Below are positions 8,314 to 17,438 of a DNA stretch of 64,000 bases, piece after piece (positions within the stretch are counted from its first letter, which is position 1; each line of letters begins with the position of its first letter). The notes under the pieces were generated by a model. It worked only from the letters and a program-made list of their open reading frames with translations. It was not told the DNA's origin and did no database searches. The stretch comes from JALOAD01 sp023228995 [NCBI: Candidatus Muiribacterium halophilum] (GTDB lineage: Bacteria > Muiribacteriota > Muiribacteriia > Muiribacteriales). The stretch is from positions 89,789 through 153,788 of the forward strand of contig JALOAD010000003.1 of NCBI GenBank assembly GCA_023228995.1, in the 5' to 3' direction. A program made the translations under genes and the position numbers.

Positions 8314-8389
8314 CTCACTAGTTGCCAAAGCAACGCTTACTAGGATTATTTATAATCCGCTCACTATTGCCATCGGCAAGCTCACCGCA
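8314..8389. repeat. Array of three unrelated hairpins with constant separators
   Basis: Three perfect hairpins of different sequence, GTTGCcaaaGCAAC (8321-8334, four-base loop), GGATTATTTATAATCC (8343-8358) and TTGCCATCGGCAA (8367-8379), are joined by CTCACTA, GCTTACTA (8335-8342), GCTCACTA (8359-8366) and a final GCTCACCGCA (8380-8389). The separators are the same as those at 32247-32278, although the hairpins differ. Confidence 0.75.
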
Positions 8390-8392
8390 TTT

Positions 8393-9382
8393 CTAATTTT
8401 TAATTAGCAAGTTTAACTTGCTCTGCCATTTCCAAGCACTTTCAATTACAGTATGAATATCAGAAAATCTAGGTTTCCATTTTAAAACTTTTTTAATTTT
8501 TGAAGAATCAGCAATAAGAATATCAGGATCACCCTCTCTTCTCTGACCAATAATTCTTTCAATCTTATTACCTGTAATTTCTTCACACTTAGAAATAATT
8601 TCTTGAACAGAAAAACCTTTTTCCGAACCAATATTAAAAAAATCACTATCGCCAGTCTTTTTTAAATATTCAAGACCAAGAATATGAGCATGCGCAATAT
8701 CAATAACATGAATATAATCACGAATACAAGTACCATCAGCAGTATTATAATCATCGCCAAATATAGTAATATTTTTTCTCTTTCCACTAGCAGCATCAAG
8801 AACAAGAGGAATAAGATGAGTTTCAGGATTATGCCATTCACCAATATTTTTAGTTAAAGAAGCACCCGCTGCATTAAAATATCTAAATATAATATGTTTA
8901 ATACCATAAGATTTCTCATAGTCTTTCAATATATTTTCAACAAAAAATTTAGTTTTTCCATAAGGATTAACCGGATTTTGACCATGTTTTTCATTCATAG
9001 GAATAAATTGAGGATTTCCATAAGTTGCACAAGTTGAAGAAAAAATAAATTCCTTAACATTAAACTCATTCATAACTTTTAGAAGATTAAGAGTATTAAC
9101 AACGTTATTAAAATAGTATTTTTGGGGATCAATAACAGATTCACCAACGTAAGCAAATGCCGAAAAATGCATAACAGATTCAATATTATACTTTTTAAAA
9201 CAATTTCTTATAGAATCAATATCATTAAGATCACCCTCAAAAAAAGGAATATCCTCAACAAATTCTCTGTGACCATAAACAAGATTATCAAAAACAACAA
9301 CATTATATTTTTTTTTTAATAATTCTTCCACACAATGACTGCCAATATACCCAGCACCACCACAAACAAGAATATATTTCAT
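8393..9382 (-). CDS. galE: UDP-glucose 4-epimerase
   Basis: The enzyme interconverts UDP-glucose and UDP-galactose; some relatives also use the N-acetyl forms. The 329-residue length is normal. The N-terminal GGAGYIGSH binds NAD, STCATYG carries the catalytic serine/threonine region, NPYGKTK carries the catalytic tyrosine and lysine, and the family's FRYFNAAGA block is present. The start at 9382 is supported by GGAGGG eight bases upstream. The last codons (LNLLIKN) contain a hairpin in the DNA (AGCAAGT-N3-ACTTGCT, 8404-8420) directly next to the hairpin array beyond the stop, so its extreme C-terminus may derive from repeat DNA. Confidence 0.94.
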   Translation of the reverse strand: MKYILVCGGAGYIGSHCVEELLKKKYNVVVFDNLVYGHREFVEDIPFFEGDLNDIDSIRNCFKKYNIESVMHFSAFAYVGESVIDPQKYYFNNVVNTLNLLKVMNEFNVKEFIFSSTCATYGNPQFIPMNEKHGQNPVNPYGKTKFFVENILKDYEKSYGIKHIIFRYFNAAGASLTKNIGEWHNPETHLIPLVLDAASGKRKNITIFGDDYNTADGTCIRDYIHVIDIAHAHILGLEYLKKTGDSDFFNIGSEKGFSVQEIISKCEEITGNKIERIIGQRREGDPDILIADSSKIKKVLKWKPRFSDIHTVIESAWKWQSKLNLLIKN

Positions 9383-9532
9383 TCAGAAAACCCTCCATAA
9401 AAACTGTTTCAACAAAATTCTTAGGTTTCAAAATTAAAATCCAATCAAGCGCTTAATAACAATATTTTTTACAATAATAAATTTCTTTCAAAAAAAATAT
9501 TTAATTTATCTAAACCATTAATATTTTTTTCT

Positions 9533-10624
9533 TTACTTAGGTATTTCTATTGCATCAACATTTCTTTCTACACATTCAAGTATTACAATATCATATTTGT
9601 TTTTTATTATTAAATCCAAATCTAGTTCAAAATTCCAAATAAATTCAACTTCAAAAAAAGTTTTTGAAAAATATTCATACATATTGGAAAAAAATGAATC
9701 TCTATAAATAAGAACTTTTAATTTTTCGCCATTTGGATTTTTTGTAATAAAATGTTTATATTCATTTATCATTTCTACATTAAATTCATTATCTGAAAAT
9801 TCAATTTTGAAGTCAATAGCATCTTTTTCTTCCTCATGCCCAAGCATATTATCAAGATCACCTTTTCTAAATATATTTTGCTGTTCTATTGAAAAATCAT
9901 TAATATTTAATTTACTAAAATTAAAATCTCTTGATAAAAAAGTATTATAAAATGTTAAAAAACCTAAAAATCCACCAAGTCTATTCCAATGAGTATCATT
10001 TTTATAGTATAAAAAACCCATTTTTTTAAATGATTTAATATCTTTTGTAAGATCAAGAAAATAATTACTATTAAGATTTTGAGACATTTGTTCTGCTCTT
10101 GAAATATCATTTATTTTCTTAATATAAGGCGGCATAAATTCATTATATATTGAAGATTTATTAGGAGCTAAAAAGAAATAAAAAGAAATATTATTTTCTT
10201 TTAATGTATTATAAAAATTATCAAATTTTTCTTTGTACATTAACAATGCATTTTCATCAAGAATATTAAGATTTTTATATGATTTCATTAAATGTTTATT
10301 GTTAAAAAAAAGCCAACCATCCTCTCCAATTAGAACTTCATTTACAAGCGGCAATCCAAACCATTTATTATTAATCTTAGAGTATCTATGAATAATTTGT
10401 CTTCTCAAATAAAAATTATCACTAAAATAAACTTCTAAATCTGAAAATATATCTTTTCTTAAAATACCTTTTTCTAATATAGTATTGAAAGCAATTTTTT
10501 CTCTTTTTTCAAAACTTACATTATCTTCAAAGAAAAAAATTCCAATTCCGGGTAAAAAACAAAGACTAATTATAATAGACACAAAAACAATCTCAAAAAT
10601 TTTAAAATTTACAATGTTTTTCAT
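9533..10624 (-). CDS. AlgX/AlgJ-like SGNH-fold polysaccharide O-acetyltransferase
   Basis: The 363-residue protein has an N-terminal membrane anchor (about residues 9-32) and an extracytoplasmic SGNH-hydrolase-like domain. The family marks are visible: GEDGWLFF (100-107), the Asp-x-His pair D210/H212 in KNDTHWNRLGG, and the RDSF block with the likely nucleophile S310. In alginate and related systems such proteins move acetyl groups, handed across the membrane by an MBOAT protein, onto the polysaccharide. The MBOAT gene lies two bases upstream, which strongly supports this pairing. The acetylated polymer is unknown but is probably the glycan made by this locus. Confidence 0.85.
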   Translation of the reverse strand: MKNIVNFKIFEIVFVSIIISLCFLPGIGIFFFEDNVSFEKREKIAFNTILEKGILRKDIFSDLEVYFSDNFYLRRQIIHRYSKINNKWFGLPLVNEVLIGEDGWLFFNNKHLMKSYKNLNILDENALLMYKEKFDNFYNTLKENNISFYFFLAPNKSSIYNEFMPPYIKKINDISRAEQMSQNLNSNYFLDLTKDIKSFKKMGFLYYKNDTHWNRLGGFLGFLTFYNTFLSRDFNFSKLNINDFSIEQQNIFRKGDLDNMLGHEEEKDAIDFKIEFSDNEFNVEMINEYKHFITKNPNGEKLKVLIYRDSFFSNMYEYFSKTFFEVEFIWNFELDLDLIIKNKYDIVILECVERNVDAIEIPK

Positions 10625-10626
10625 AA

Positions 10627-12027
10627 TTAAAACCTAAAATAAATAAATGGATTATAAGTTGAAGCCCCGACAAAAATTATATTCAAAAAAATAAGTATAA
10701 CATAAACAAATCTTTCAACATAAAAAGTTAATCTAAATTTACTAATTCTATTCATTAAATTTTTAATTATTGGAGTACAAAATATAAATGCGCCGACAAG
10801 AAAAATCATCACTCTTTTATTAAAAAAAGATTCAAAATCATATATTACTAAATCACTATTAAAATTAAAATAAAGTTTTCTAAAAAAATCAAAAGCATAA
10901 TTTAAATCTGGTGATCTAAACAAAACCCAACCATTAACAATTATAAAAAAAGTATAAACATTCCAAAATCCAAACTTTTTAGAATTTGAAAATTTCAAAA
11001 AAATCTTTTCAAAAATCAAAAAAATACCATAATAAATACCCCAAATTATAAAATTCCAAGAAGCTCCATGCCAGAATCCAGTTAACAAAAATACAATTAT
11101 AAGATTTATAAAAGTTCTATTTTTCCCTTTTCTATTTCCTCCAAGAGGAATGTAAACATAATCTCTAAACCATGAAGACAATGAAATATGCCATCTACGC
11201 CAAAATTCTGTTATTGTCCTTGAAATATAAGGATAATTGAAATTTTCAATAAATCTAAAACCAAACATTCTTCCTAAACCAATTGCCATATCTGAATACC
11301 CACTAAAGTCATAATATATCTGAAAAGTATAGCATAATATACCTAACCAAGCTGTTAATTGAGAATATTCATTTATATTTAAAGCAAAAATTTTATCTGC
11401 AGTTTCTCCAAGAATATTTGCAAAAAAAACTTTTTTAGTTAACCCAGCAATAAATCTTTTTAAACCATAGCTTGTTTTATAAATATTTATACTACGTTTT
11501 TTTAATTGATTTTCAATCGACTTATATCTTACAATCGGACCTGCTATAAGTTGAGGAAAAAGAGAAATATAAAGTGCTAAGTCAATCAAGTTTTTTTGAA
11601 CTTTTATTTTATTAAAATACAAATCAATAATATAAGATAATGCTTGAAAAGTAAAAAAAGAAATCCCAATAGGTAGTATAACTTTTTCAAAATTTATATT
11701 TAATTTAAAAATATCGGTTAAATTTTCAATTAAAAAATTAAAATACTTAAAATAAATCAACAAAAAAATATTTAAACTTATTCCAATAATAAAAACAATT
11801 TTTTTATAAAAATCTTGTCCCTCAAATTTTGATATTAATAAACCCGATATATAATTTAATAAAATTGAACCAACCATAACAAAAATAAAAAAAGGTTCTC
11901 CCCATGCATAAAATAGTAAACTTACACATAAAAGAAATATATTCCAAAATTTTGATGGAATAATATTATATAAAATAAAAACAAAAGGGAAAAAGAAGAA
12001 GACAAAAAAAGTTGAGCTAAAAACCAT
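10627..12027 (-). CDS. MBOAT-family O-acyltransferase (AlgI-like)
   Basis: This 466-residue integral membrane protein has about ten hydrophobic segments. It carries the two conserved MBOAT histidines, H280 in FWRRWHISLSSWFRDY and H320 in TGFWHGASWN, with the IPLGGNR block typical of AlgI/DltB relatives between them. AlgI-type proteins take an acetyl group from a cytoplasmic donor and pass it to an outside SGNH partner; that partner is the next gene downstream. A GGAGG box precedes the ATG at 12027. The pair is embedded between galE and rmlD, so O-acetylation of the O-antigen or another exported glycan is the likely role. Confidence 0.93.
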   Translation of the reverse strand: MVFSSTFFVFFFFPFVFILYNIIPSKFWNIFLLCVSLLFYAWGEPFFIFVMVGSILLNYISGLLISKFEGQDFYKKIVFIIGISLNIFLLIYFKYFNFLIENLTDIFKLNINFEKVILPIGISFFTFQALSYIIDLYFNKIKVQKNLIDLALYISLFPQLIAGPIVRYKSIENQLKKRSINIYKTSYGLKRFIAGLTKKVFFANILGETADKIFALNINEYSQLTAWLGILCYTFQIYYDFSGYSDMAIGLGRMFGFRFIENFNYPYISRTITEFWRRWHISLSSWFRDYVYIPLGGNRKGKNRTFINLIIVFLLTGFWHGASWNFIIWGIYYGIFLIFEKIFLKFSNSKKFGFWNVYTFFIIVNGWVLFRSPDLNYAFDFFRKLYFNFNSDLVIYDFESFFNKRVMIFLVGAFIFCTPIIKNLMNRISKFRLTFYVERFVYVILIFLNIIFVGASTYNPFIYFRF

Positions 12028-12078
12028 AAAGTCCTCCGTAAATTAATTAATTTACCATAATATTACAAGATTGTAATT

Positions 12079-12924
12079 TTATAAAGTTTTTTTAAGTTTA
12101 ATAAAATTATCTTCAGTTAAATTAAATTTAAATCCAGTAAGCTTTTCAGTTTCTTTAATATCAAGTCCACCCTTAAGAGGTCTCGTTGCTTTTTGATTAA
12201 AATCCTTTGTCTTTACAGAAGAAATAAGTTTTTTGTCATAATTCATTATTTGAGCAAACTTAAGAGCAAAATCAAATCTATTCATATAATCCTTAGAACC
12301 TGCATGGAAAATATTATTCCAAAGATTTTTATCAATAACAAACTCTGTAAAATCCACAAGATCATCAATAAAACAAGGGTTATTAAACTGATCATCAATA
12401 ATATTAACTTTTTTATTATTAACAAGCGAATTATTAAGCCAATTAATAAAATTAGCTTCTCCCATACTACCATAAAGCACATTAGTTCTAATAATTAACC
12501 ATTCGAGATTTTTTCTTTTAATAATCTCAAATTCACCATAAAGCTTGCTAGCACCATAATAATTAATTGGATTCGGAATATCATTTATATAATAAAGACC
12601 TTTATTTCCATCAAAAATATAATCAGTACTATAATGAACAAGTTTAACATTATATTTTTCACATAAATTAGCAAGAACATTTACTCCTAATGAATTTGCT
12701 TTAAATGCATCATTTTTTTTAGACTCACAAAGATCAACATTAGTCATAGCAGCACAATTAATTACAATATCTGCTTTTTTATTTATAATAAAACTCTCAA
12801 TACTTTTTTTGTCAGATATATCAAATTCAGGTAAATCAATACCAAAAACATTATGATTATCACAAAATAAATGAGAAAGCTCACTACCAAGAAGACCTTT
12901 ACATCCAGTAATAATAATGTTCAT
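12079..12924 (-). CDS. rmlD: dTDP-4-dehydrorhamnose reductase
   Basis: RmlD reduces dTDP-4-dehydrorhamnose to dTDP-rhamnose. The 281 residues begin MNIIITGCKGLLGSEL, the normal nucleotide-binding N-terminus. HYSTDYIFDG and the YYGASKLYGE block with the YxxxK pair are the family's catalytic motifs, and RTNVLYG follows. A TTG 21 bases upstream would overlap the GGAGG box, so I take the ATG at 12924. With rmlB in the same locus this supports rhamnose or a close 6-deoxyhexose in the surface glycan. The gene is divergent from the GT9 gene at 12992. Confidence 0.92.
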   Translation of the reverse strand: MNIIITGCKGLLGSELSHLFCDNHNVFGIDLPEFDISDKKSIESFIINKKADIVINCAAMTNVDLCESKKNDAFKANSLGVNVLANLCEKYNVKLVHYSTDYIFDGNKGLYYINDIPNPINYYGASKLYGEFEIIKRKNLEWLIIRTNVLYGSMGEANFINWLNNSLVNNKKVNIIDDQFNNPCFIDDLVDFTEFVIDKNLWNNIFHAGSKDYMNRFDFALKFAQIMNYDKKLISSVKTKDFNQKATRPLKGGLDIKETEKLTGFKFNLTEDNFIKLKKTL

Positions 12925-12991
12925 TGACAAAAAAAACCTCCACAATTATAATCTTTAACAAATAGTAACAAAAAGGCAGATTAAAATAAAG

Positions 12992-13966
12992 ATGTCCTCC
13001 AAAACTAATATAAAAATTGCAATAATCAGACTTAGTTCTTTAGGTGATATAATACACAGCCTATGGACACTTCAATTTATAAAAAAACAATATCCTCAAT
13101 CACATATAACATGGGTATGTGATAAAAGTTTTGAAAATTTAGTAAAGTGTTGTCCGCAAGTTGATAAAATAATAAGCATTCCATTAAGAGAAAAAAAATT
13201 CAATAAAAGTTTCAAAATATTAAAAAGTATATCAAAAGATAATTTTGATTATGTAATAGATATGCAAGGACTTTTAAAATCAGCTATTGTATCAAGAATT
13301 ATAAGTTCTAAAGTTCATGGATTTTGCAAAAAAAGCTCTAGAGAAAAATTAGCTTCATTTTTTTATAAATATAAATATACAATACCCTACAAAAAAAATA
13401 TATATTTAAGAAATCTTGATTTAATAAATCAAAGTCTAAAATTCACCACAAAAGAAGAAGAGATAATTAATTACAGTAAATATCTAATATCAACAGAAAA
13501 AGTAGAAAAATATTGCTATTTAAAAAACAATAATAACAAAAATATAATTTTCATTCCATCTGCAACAACACCTGAAAGGGTAATTCCAATTGAAAAATAT
13601 ATTCAAATAATAAATCTCCTTGATTATAATTGTTATATAATCTACGGAAATAACACTGAACTTAAAAAGTGCCAAAAAATCAAAGATAAATGTCAAAATC
13701 TAGTAATATTACCAAAATTATCCATAGCAAAACTCATATCAATATTCTCTTATGCAGATTGTATAATAGGACCCGACACCGGTCCTTCAAATGTTCCTAC
13801 AGCAATAAAAGTTCCATCCATCACAATATATTGGGATAAAGCAAGAAATTCATTTAAAAGAAATACATTAAAAACAAAAATAAATAAATCAATAACATTT
13901 AAAGATTTTTCAAATTTAAATATAAATGCTATAATAAAATTAATATATATTGTAATTAAAGGATAA
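12992..13966 (+). CDS. Glycosyltransferase family 9, heptosyltransferase I-like
   Basis: The 324-residue protein starts with IKIAIIRLSSLGDIIHSL, the conserved GT9 opening in which the first aspartate is catalytic in WaaC. It ends with GPDTGPSNVPTAIKVPSITIYW, the nucleotide-sugar binding block. WaaC-type enzymes add a heptose to lipid A-Kdo. This gene begins a three-gene plus-strand unit with only 5 bases to the next gene. No ribosome binding site is seen before the ATG, and TAAAAT lies four bases upstream, so a leaderless start or a start a few codons away is possible. Donor specificity cannot be told from sequence alone. Confidence 0.82.
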   Translation: MSSKTNIKIAIIRLSSLGDIIHSLWTLQFIKKQYPQSHITWVCDKSFENLVKCCPQVDKIISIPLREKKFNKSFKILKSISKDNFDYVIDMQGLLKSAIVSRIISSKVHGFCKKSSREKLASFFYKYKYTIPYKKNIYLRNLDLINQSLKFTTKEEEIINYSKYLISTEKVEKYCYLKNNNNKNIIFIPSATTPERVIPIEKYIQIINLLDYNCYIIYGNNTELKKCQKIKDKCQNLVILPKLSIAKLISIFSYADCIIGPDTGPSNVPTAIKVPSITIYWDKARNSFKRNTLKTKINKSITFKDFSNLNINAIIKLIYIVIKG

Positions 13967-13971
13967 TTTAG

Positions 13972-14844
13972 ATGAAACCAATTTTAGTTCATGTGCATAT
14001 ATATTATCCTGAGTTGTGGAATGAATTAAAAAAATGTTTAGAAAACATCAGCCCATATTCCTATGATTTATTTATAACTTTAGTAAAACAAAATGATTCT
14101 TTACAAAAATCAATTATAGAATTTAACCCAAATGCTAAAATTTATATTCTTGATAATAAAGGATATGATATTGGTCCTTTTTTAGAAATAATAAATCAAT
14201 TAAATTTAGATAATTATTCATATATAATAAAACTACATACAAAAAGAAATATTAAAATTGGTTCGACAGTAAACAGATATGTAATGTCCGAAAATTTATG
14301 GAGAAATTATTTACTATCTTTTATAGAAAACAAAAAAATATTTCACAAAGTAATGAGTTTTTTAGAAACAAAAAAAAATGTTGGTATGATATCAAATTAC
14401 AAACTAATTATGTATAAAGAGAAGTATGATCAAGAAGCATACAAAAATGCAAAACTCTATTTAAAAACATTAAATTTACCAATTAAAAATTTTTGTTATA
14501 TCGCAGGAACAATGTTTATAGCAAGAGCCTCTATTTTCAAAGAAATTCAAAAACTAAATATAAGTTTACATGATTTTGAATATCCTGATAGAACAAAAAA
14601 AACCTCAAAAGCACATACAATTGAAAGATTAATTGGATGGATCGTAGGAGCTCAAGATTTTTACATAGTAGATTGTTTTACACCTAAATTAATTCAATTT
14701 TTTGAAAAGTTTTATCACCCTTTCAGAAGATTAATATTAAATCTTTATAGAGTTAAAGAGAATCAGAAAGGTGAAATAACAGTTAAAGTTCTTGGGTTTA
14801 CTATAAAAAAATATAGTTGTAAAAACACAAATAAAATATTATGA
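13972..14844 (+). CDS. Rhamnan synthesis F (RgpF)-like protein
   Basis: This 290-residue protein begins VHVHIYYPELWNELKKCLENI and contains DNKGYDIGPFLEII and YIIKLHTKRN, blocks typical of the RgpF family (rhamnose-rich polysaccharide assembly). It has no membrane segment. RgpF members are thought to be glycosyltransferases adding rhamnose or related sugars to a surface polymer, which fits the nearby rmlB/rmlD genes. It follows the GT9 gene by five bases and precedes a methyltransferase by 31 bases on the plus strand. The residue transferred is not known. Confidence 0.75.
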   Translation: MKPILVHVHIYYPELWNELKKCLENISPYSYDLFITLVKQNDSLQKSIIEFNPNAKIYILDNKGYDIGPFLEIINQLNLDNYSYIIKLHTKRNIKIGSTVNRYVMSENLWRNYLLSFIENKKIFHKVMSFLETKKNVGMISNYKLIMYKEKYDQEAYKNAKLYLKTLNLPIKNFCYIAGTMFIARASIFKEIQKLNISLHDFEYPDRTKKTSKAHTIERLIGWIVGAQDFYIVDCFTPKLIQFFEKFYHPFRRLILNLYRVKENQKGEITVKVLGFTIKKYSCKNTNKIL

Positions 14845-14875
14845 TAAAATCAATAAATTCAAGAAGGTGTATTTA

Positions 14876-15523
14876 ATGAATTCAAATTACTATAGCTCAA
14901 TTCGGAACGATATAATAAAATATATACCAAAAAAAGTTAAGAATATCTTAGAAATCGGTGCTGGTACTGGAAATACCCTTTTAAAAATAAAAGAACTCGA
15001 TTTAGCAGAAAATGTTTATGGAATAGAAATCTTAAAAATTGAAAATTCTAATCAAACAAATCCAATTATAAAAGAATTTATAATTGGGGATATAGAAAAG
15101 TTAAATCTAAATTTTGAAAATAATTTCTTTGATATAATCATAGCAGGCGATGTATTAGAACATTTAGTAAACCCATGGAAAACAATTTCTTATTTATCAA
15201 AATTTCTAAAAAAAGATGGACTAATTATTTCAAGTATTCCTAATATAAGAAATTATAAGGTTTTAAAAGATATTTTTTTTAAAGGTTCTTTTACATATCA
15301 AGAATCTGGTATCCTTGATAAAACTCATTTAAGATTTTTCTGTAAAAAAAATATTATAGATCTTTTTAAAAAATCGAATTTTTCAATAATAAAAATTGAA
15401 TCAAATCGAACAAAAAGCCAATATAAATTTAGACTTAAAAATATATTAAGTTGGATTACTTTTGGATATTTAAACAATTTTTTTATAAAGCAATATTTTG
15501 TAATTGCAAAAAAAAATGATTAA
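14876..15523 (+). CDS. Class I SAM-dependent methyltransferase
   Basis: The protein (215 residues) has the SAM-binding glycine loop in ILEIGAGTGNTL, then IIAGDVLEHLVNPW (motif with the acidic/aromatic post-sheet residues) and LKKDGLIISSIPN, the usual order for a small class I methyltransferase (Methyltransf_11/23 type). I chose the ATG at 14876 with GAAGG eight bases before it over a GTG nine bases upstream. Its place as the third gene of a plus-strand glycan unit suggests methylation of a sugar, perhaps as a chain-terminating cap; that is inference. Confidence 0.82.
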   Translation: MNSNYYSSIRNDIIKYIPKKVKNILEIGAGTGNTLLKIKELDLAENVYGIEILKIENSNQTNPIIKEFIIGDIEKLNLNFENNFFDIIIAGDVLEHLVNPWKTISYLSKFLKKDGLIISSIPNIRNYKVLKDIFFKGSFTYQESGILDKTHLRFFCKKNIIDLFKKSNFSIIKIESNRTKSQYKFRLKNILSWITFGYLNNFFIKQYFVIAKKND

Positions 15524-15565
15524 TCTCAAATGCTTCTGATAAGAATCTAAAACATATTATATTTT

Positions 15566-16546
15566 TTAATTTTTTTCTAGTAATTTAAAAACTTCTTCTA
15601 TTACTCTTTCTGCTTTTATATTTTTCATACATTGATGATGACCTAACGGACATTTTCTTTTTAAACAAGGAGAACATTCTAAATTTTCAGTAACGATAAC
15701 ACTATTAGGATTATTCCACTGACAAGTATCTTTATAATCAGTTGGTCCAAAAATTGAGATAGTTGGAACATTAAATGCTGCCGCAACATGCATAGGACCA
15801 GAATCATTTGTTATAAACAACGAAAGATCTGAAATTTTTTGTATAAGTTCTGAAATATTTGTTTTTCCTGCCAGATTTTTAAAATTAATTATATTATTTT
15901 CAATAAAATATTTTTCAATATCATTAGCTATATCAATTTCAAAAGGTCCTCCAAAGATTAAAACATCGTAATTTTTTGAAAATTCAACACCCACTTTAGC
16001 AAACTCTTCAGCATACCAACGTTTTGCCGAACCATAAGAAGCTCCTGGATTTATTCCTATTGTTTTTATTAAACAATTTTTTTTATAACCATAAATTTTC
16101 AAATTGCCACAAATAGTTTTTTTTCCTATAATATAATCAATAAGAGAATTATATTTTTCCACTTGGTGATTTCCTTCTTCTTTACAAACATCTGTAAGTA
16201 AAAAATCTCTATATTTCTTTGAAAACCCATATCTAAAATTGGACTTAGTCATTTTAAGAAATAATGCCGAGAAAAAAGAATTCCTAAATGTAATAGATAA
16301 ATCATGTTTTCCAATTATTTTAGCTGATTTTTTTATATTTAATATTCTCTTGAAAATATTTTTTGATTTAGTATTATCTATAAACACATCTTTTACATTC
16401 GGATGTTTTCTAAAAACTTCACATGAAACTTTTGAACCAAAAATCGTAATTTCTGCTTCTTGATATTTTTTTATAACATTTTCAACCGCTGGAGTACACA
16501 TAACACAATCCCCAAGCCAAGTCGGTAATTCAATTAAAATTTTCAT
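15566..16546 (-). CDS. waaF: Glycosyltransferase family 9, heptosyltransferase II-like
   Basis: The 326-residue protein opens with MKILIELPTWLGDCVMCTPA and ends with NDSGPMHVAAAFNVPTISIF, GPTDYKDTCQW and a cysteine-rich stretch (CSPCLKRKCPLGHHQC) that is usual in WaaF. WaaF adds the second heptose of the LPS inner core using ADP-heptose. It overlaps the end of the FkbM-type gene by four bases, so the two are translationally coupled. Together with the GT9 gene at 12992 it supports a heptose-containing LPS core in this organism. Confidence 0.9.
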   Translation of the reverse strand: MKILIELPTWLGDCVMCTPAVENVIKKYQEAEITIFGSKVSCEVFRKHPNVKDVFIDNTKSKNIFKRILNIKKSAKIIGKHDLSITFRNSFFSALFLKMTKSNFRYGFSKKYRDFLLTDVCKEEGNHQVEKYNSLIDYIIGKKTICGNLKIYGYKKNCLIKTIGINPGASYGSAKRWYAEEFAKVGVEFSKNYDVLIFGGPFEIDIANDIEKYFIENNIINFKNLAGKTNISELIQKISDLSLFITNDSGPMHVAAAFNVPTISIFGPTDYKDTCQWNNPNSVIVTENLECSPCLKRKCPLGHHQCMKNIKAERVIEEVFKLLEKN

Positions 16547-17391
16547 AATTTAAGTTTTGTTAATAAATCTTGTGATTTTTCTTGTGGGATAGCTAGAAAA
16601 TCATAATGTGCTATTTCAGATATATTTCTTTCATCAATAACATAACTTATATAACATGGTTCTTTACACACAAAATAAATATCATATTCTAATCCTTTAA
16701 GAAACTTTAGAAAATTCAAACGGTATTCATGCGAAGTTTGTTTGAAAACTTCCGATTTCAGTACAGGTCTGTATTTTTTTAAAATCGCTTCCAAACTATT
16801 AATAATATAAAAATCATTTCCTTCCGTATCTGTTTTAATAAATTTTAGATTTTTCATTTCCTTTTTAAAATATAACTCTAAAAATTTTTTTATATCTATC
16901 CCTAAAACAGACAACTCATAGTTATGCCCTCTTTTAAAAACGGATACATCCGAAAGATCTCCACCATTACAATAATATTGATCAGAATATTGAAATTTTA
17001 ATTCTTCATCTTTAGAATGAGCTGCACCAAATACAGGTATTATATTTAATTTTTCTCTATTACTAAAGCAATTTTGTTGCAAAACAGGATAAACAAAATG
17101 ATTCGGCTCAAAAGCTAAGACTAATCCTTCTTTTTCAACTGCAACAGCCATCGGTAAAGTTGAGTCTCCTGTATGAGCTCCAATATCAATACAAAAATCT
17201 CCTTTGTTTAAAAACTTTCTATAACAATTTACATCTTCGTTTGTAATTGTTTTTTTCTTTTCTTTAGGATGCATCCAATTAGCATAATTTAAAACTCCGT
17301 GACCATCAATTTTAAATTCTTCTAATTTTGTTCCAAACCTTTTTGAATCACCTTTTATACCAATTAATTCAAACCAATTTTTTAGCTTCAT
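16543..17391 (-). CDS. FkbM-family methyltransferase
   Basis: The protein (282 residues) has the FkbM pattern: CIDIGAHTGDSTLPMA as SAM-binding motif I, VLAFEPNHFVYPVLQQN as motif II, and FIKTDTEGNDFYII as the later acidic motif. FkbM-type enzymes O-methylate sugars and polyketides. Lying between waaF and a second methyltransferase in a minus-strand unit, it is a good candidate for methylating a core or O-antigen sugar. The ATG at 17391 has AGGAG five bases upstream. Confidence 0.85.
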   Translation of the reverse strand: MKLKNWFELIGIKGDSKRFGTKLEEFKIDGHGVLNYANWMHPKEKKKTITNEDVNCYRKFLNKGDFCIDIGAHTGDSTLPMAVAVEKEGLVLAFEPNHFVYPVLQQNCFSNREKLNIIPVFGAAHSKDEELKFQYSDQYYCNGGDLSDVSVFKRGHNYELSVLGIDIKKFLELYFKKEMKNLKFIKTDTEGNDFYIINSLEAILKKYRPVLKSEVFKQTSHEYRLNFLKFLKGLEYDIYFVCKEPCYISYVIDERNISEIAHYDFLAIPQEKSQDLLTKLKL

Positions 17392-17438
17392 TTTTTCTCC
17401 TAATTATACAAGACACTCAGTAATTTTTAGATTTAATT

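Larger units (their letters stand above)
7755..8392. other. Intergenic repeat mosaic between wecB and galE
   Basis: No gene is supported in these 638 bases. They contain two TGTTCACTGAACA palindromes (7869-7905), a copy of the roughly 160-bp TCCGTG element (about 7955-8105), a block with 8-bp-period TTTCAC units in two sections 64 bases apart (8187-8284), and a run of three short hairpins with near-constant separators (8314-8389) ending three bases from the galE stop. Confidence 0.75.

Noticed and set aside
8314-8389. The hairpin/separator arrays as integron attC sites
   Set aside because: The hairpins are too short, lack the paired R and L boxes, have no cassette genes between them, and there is no integrase in the window.
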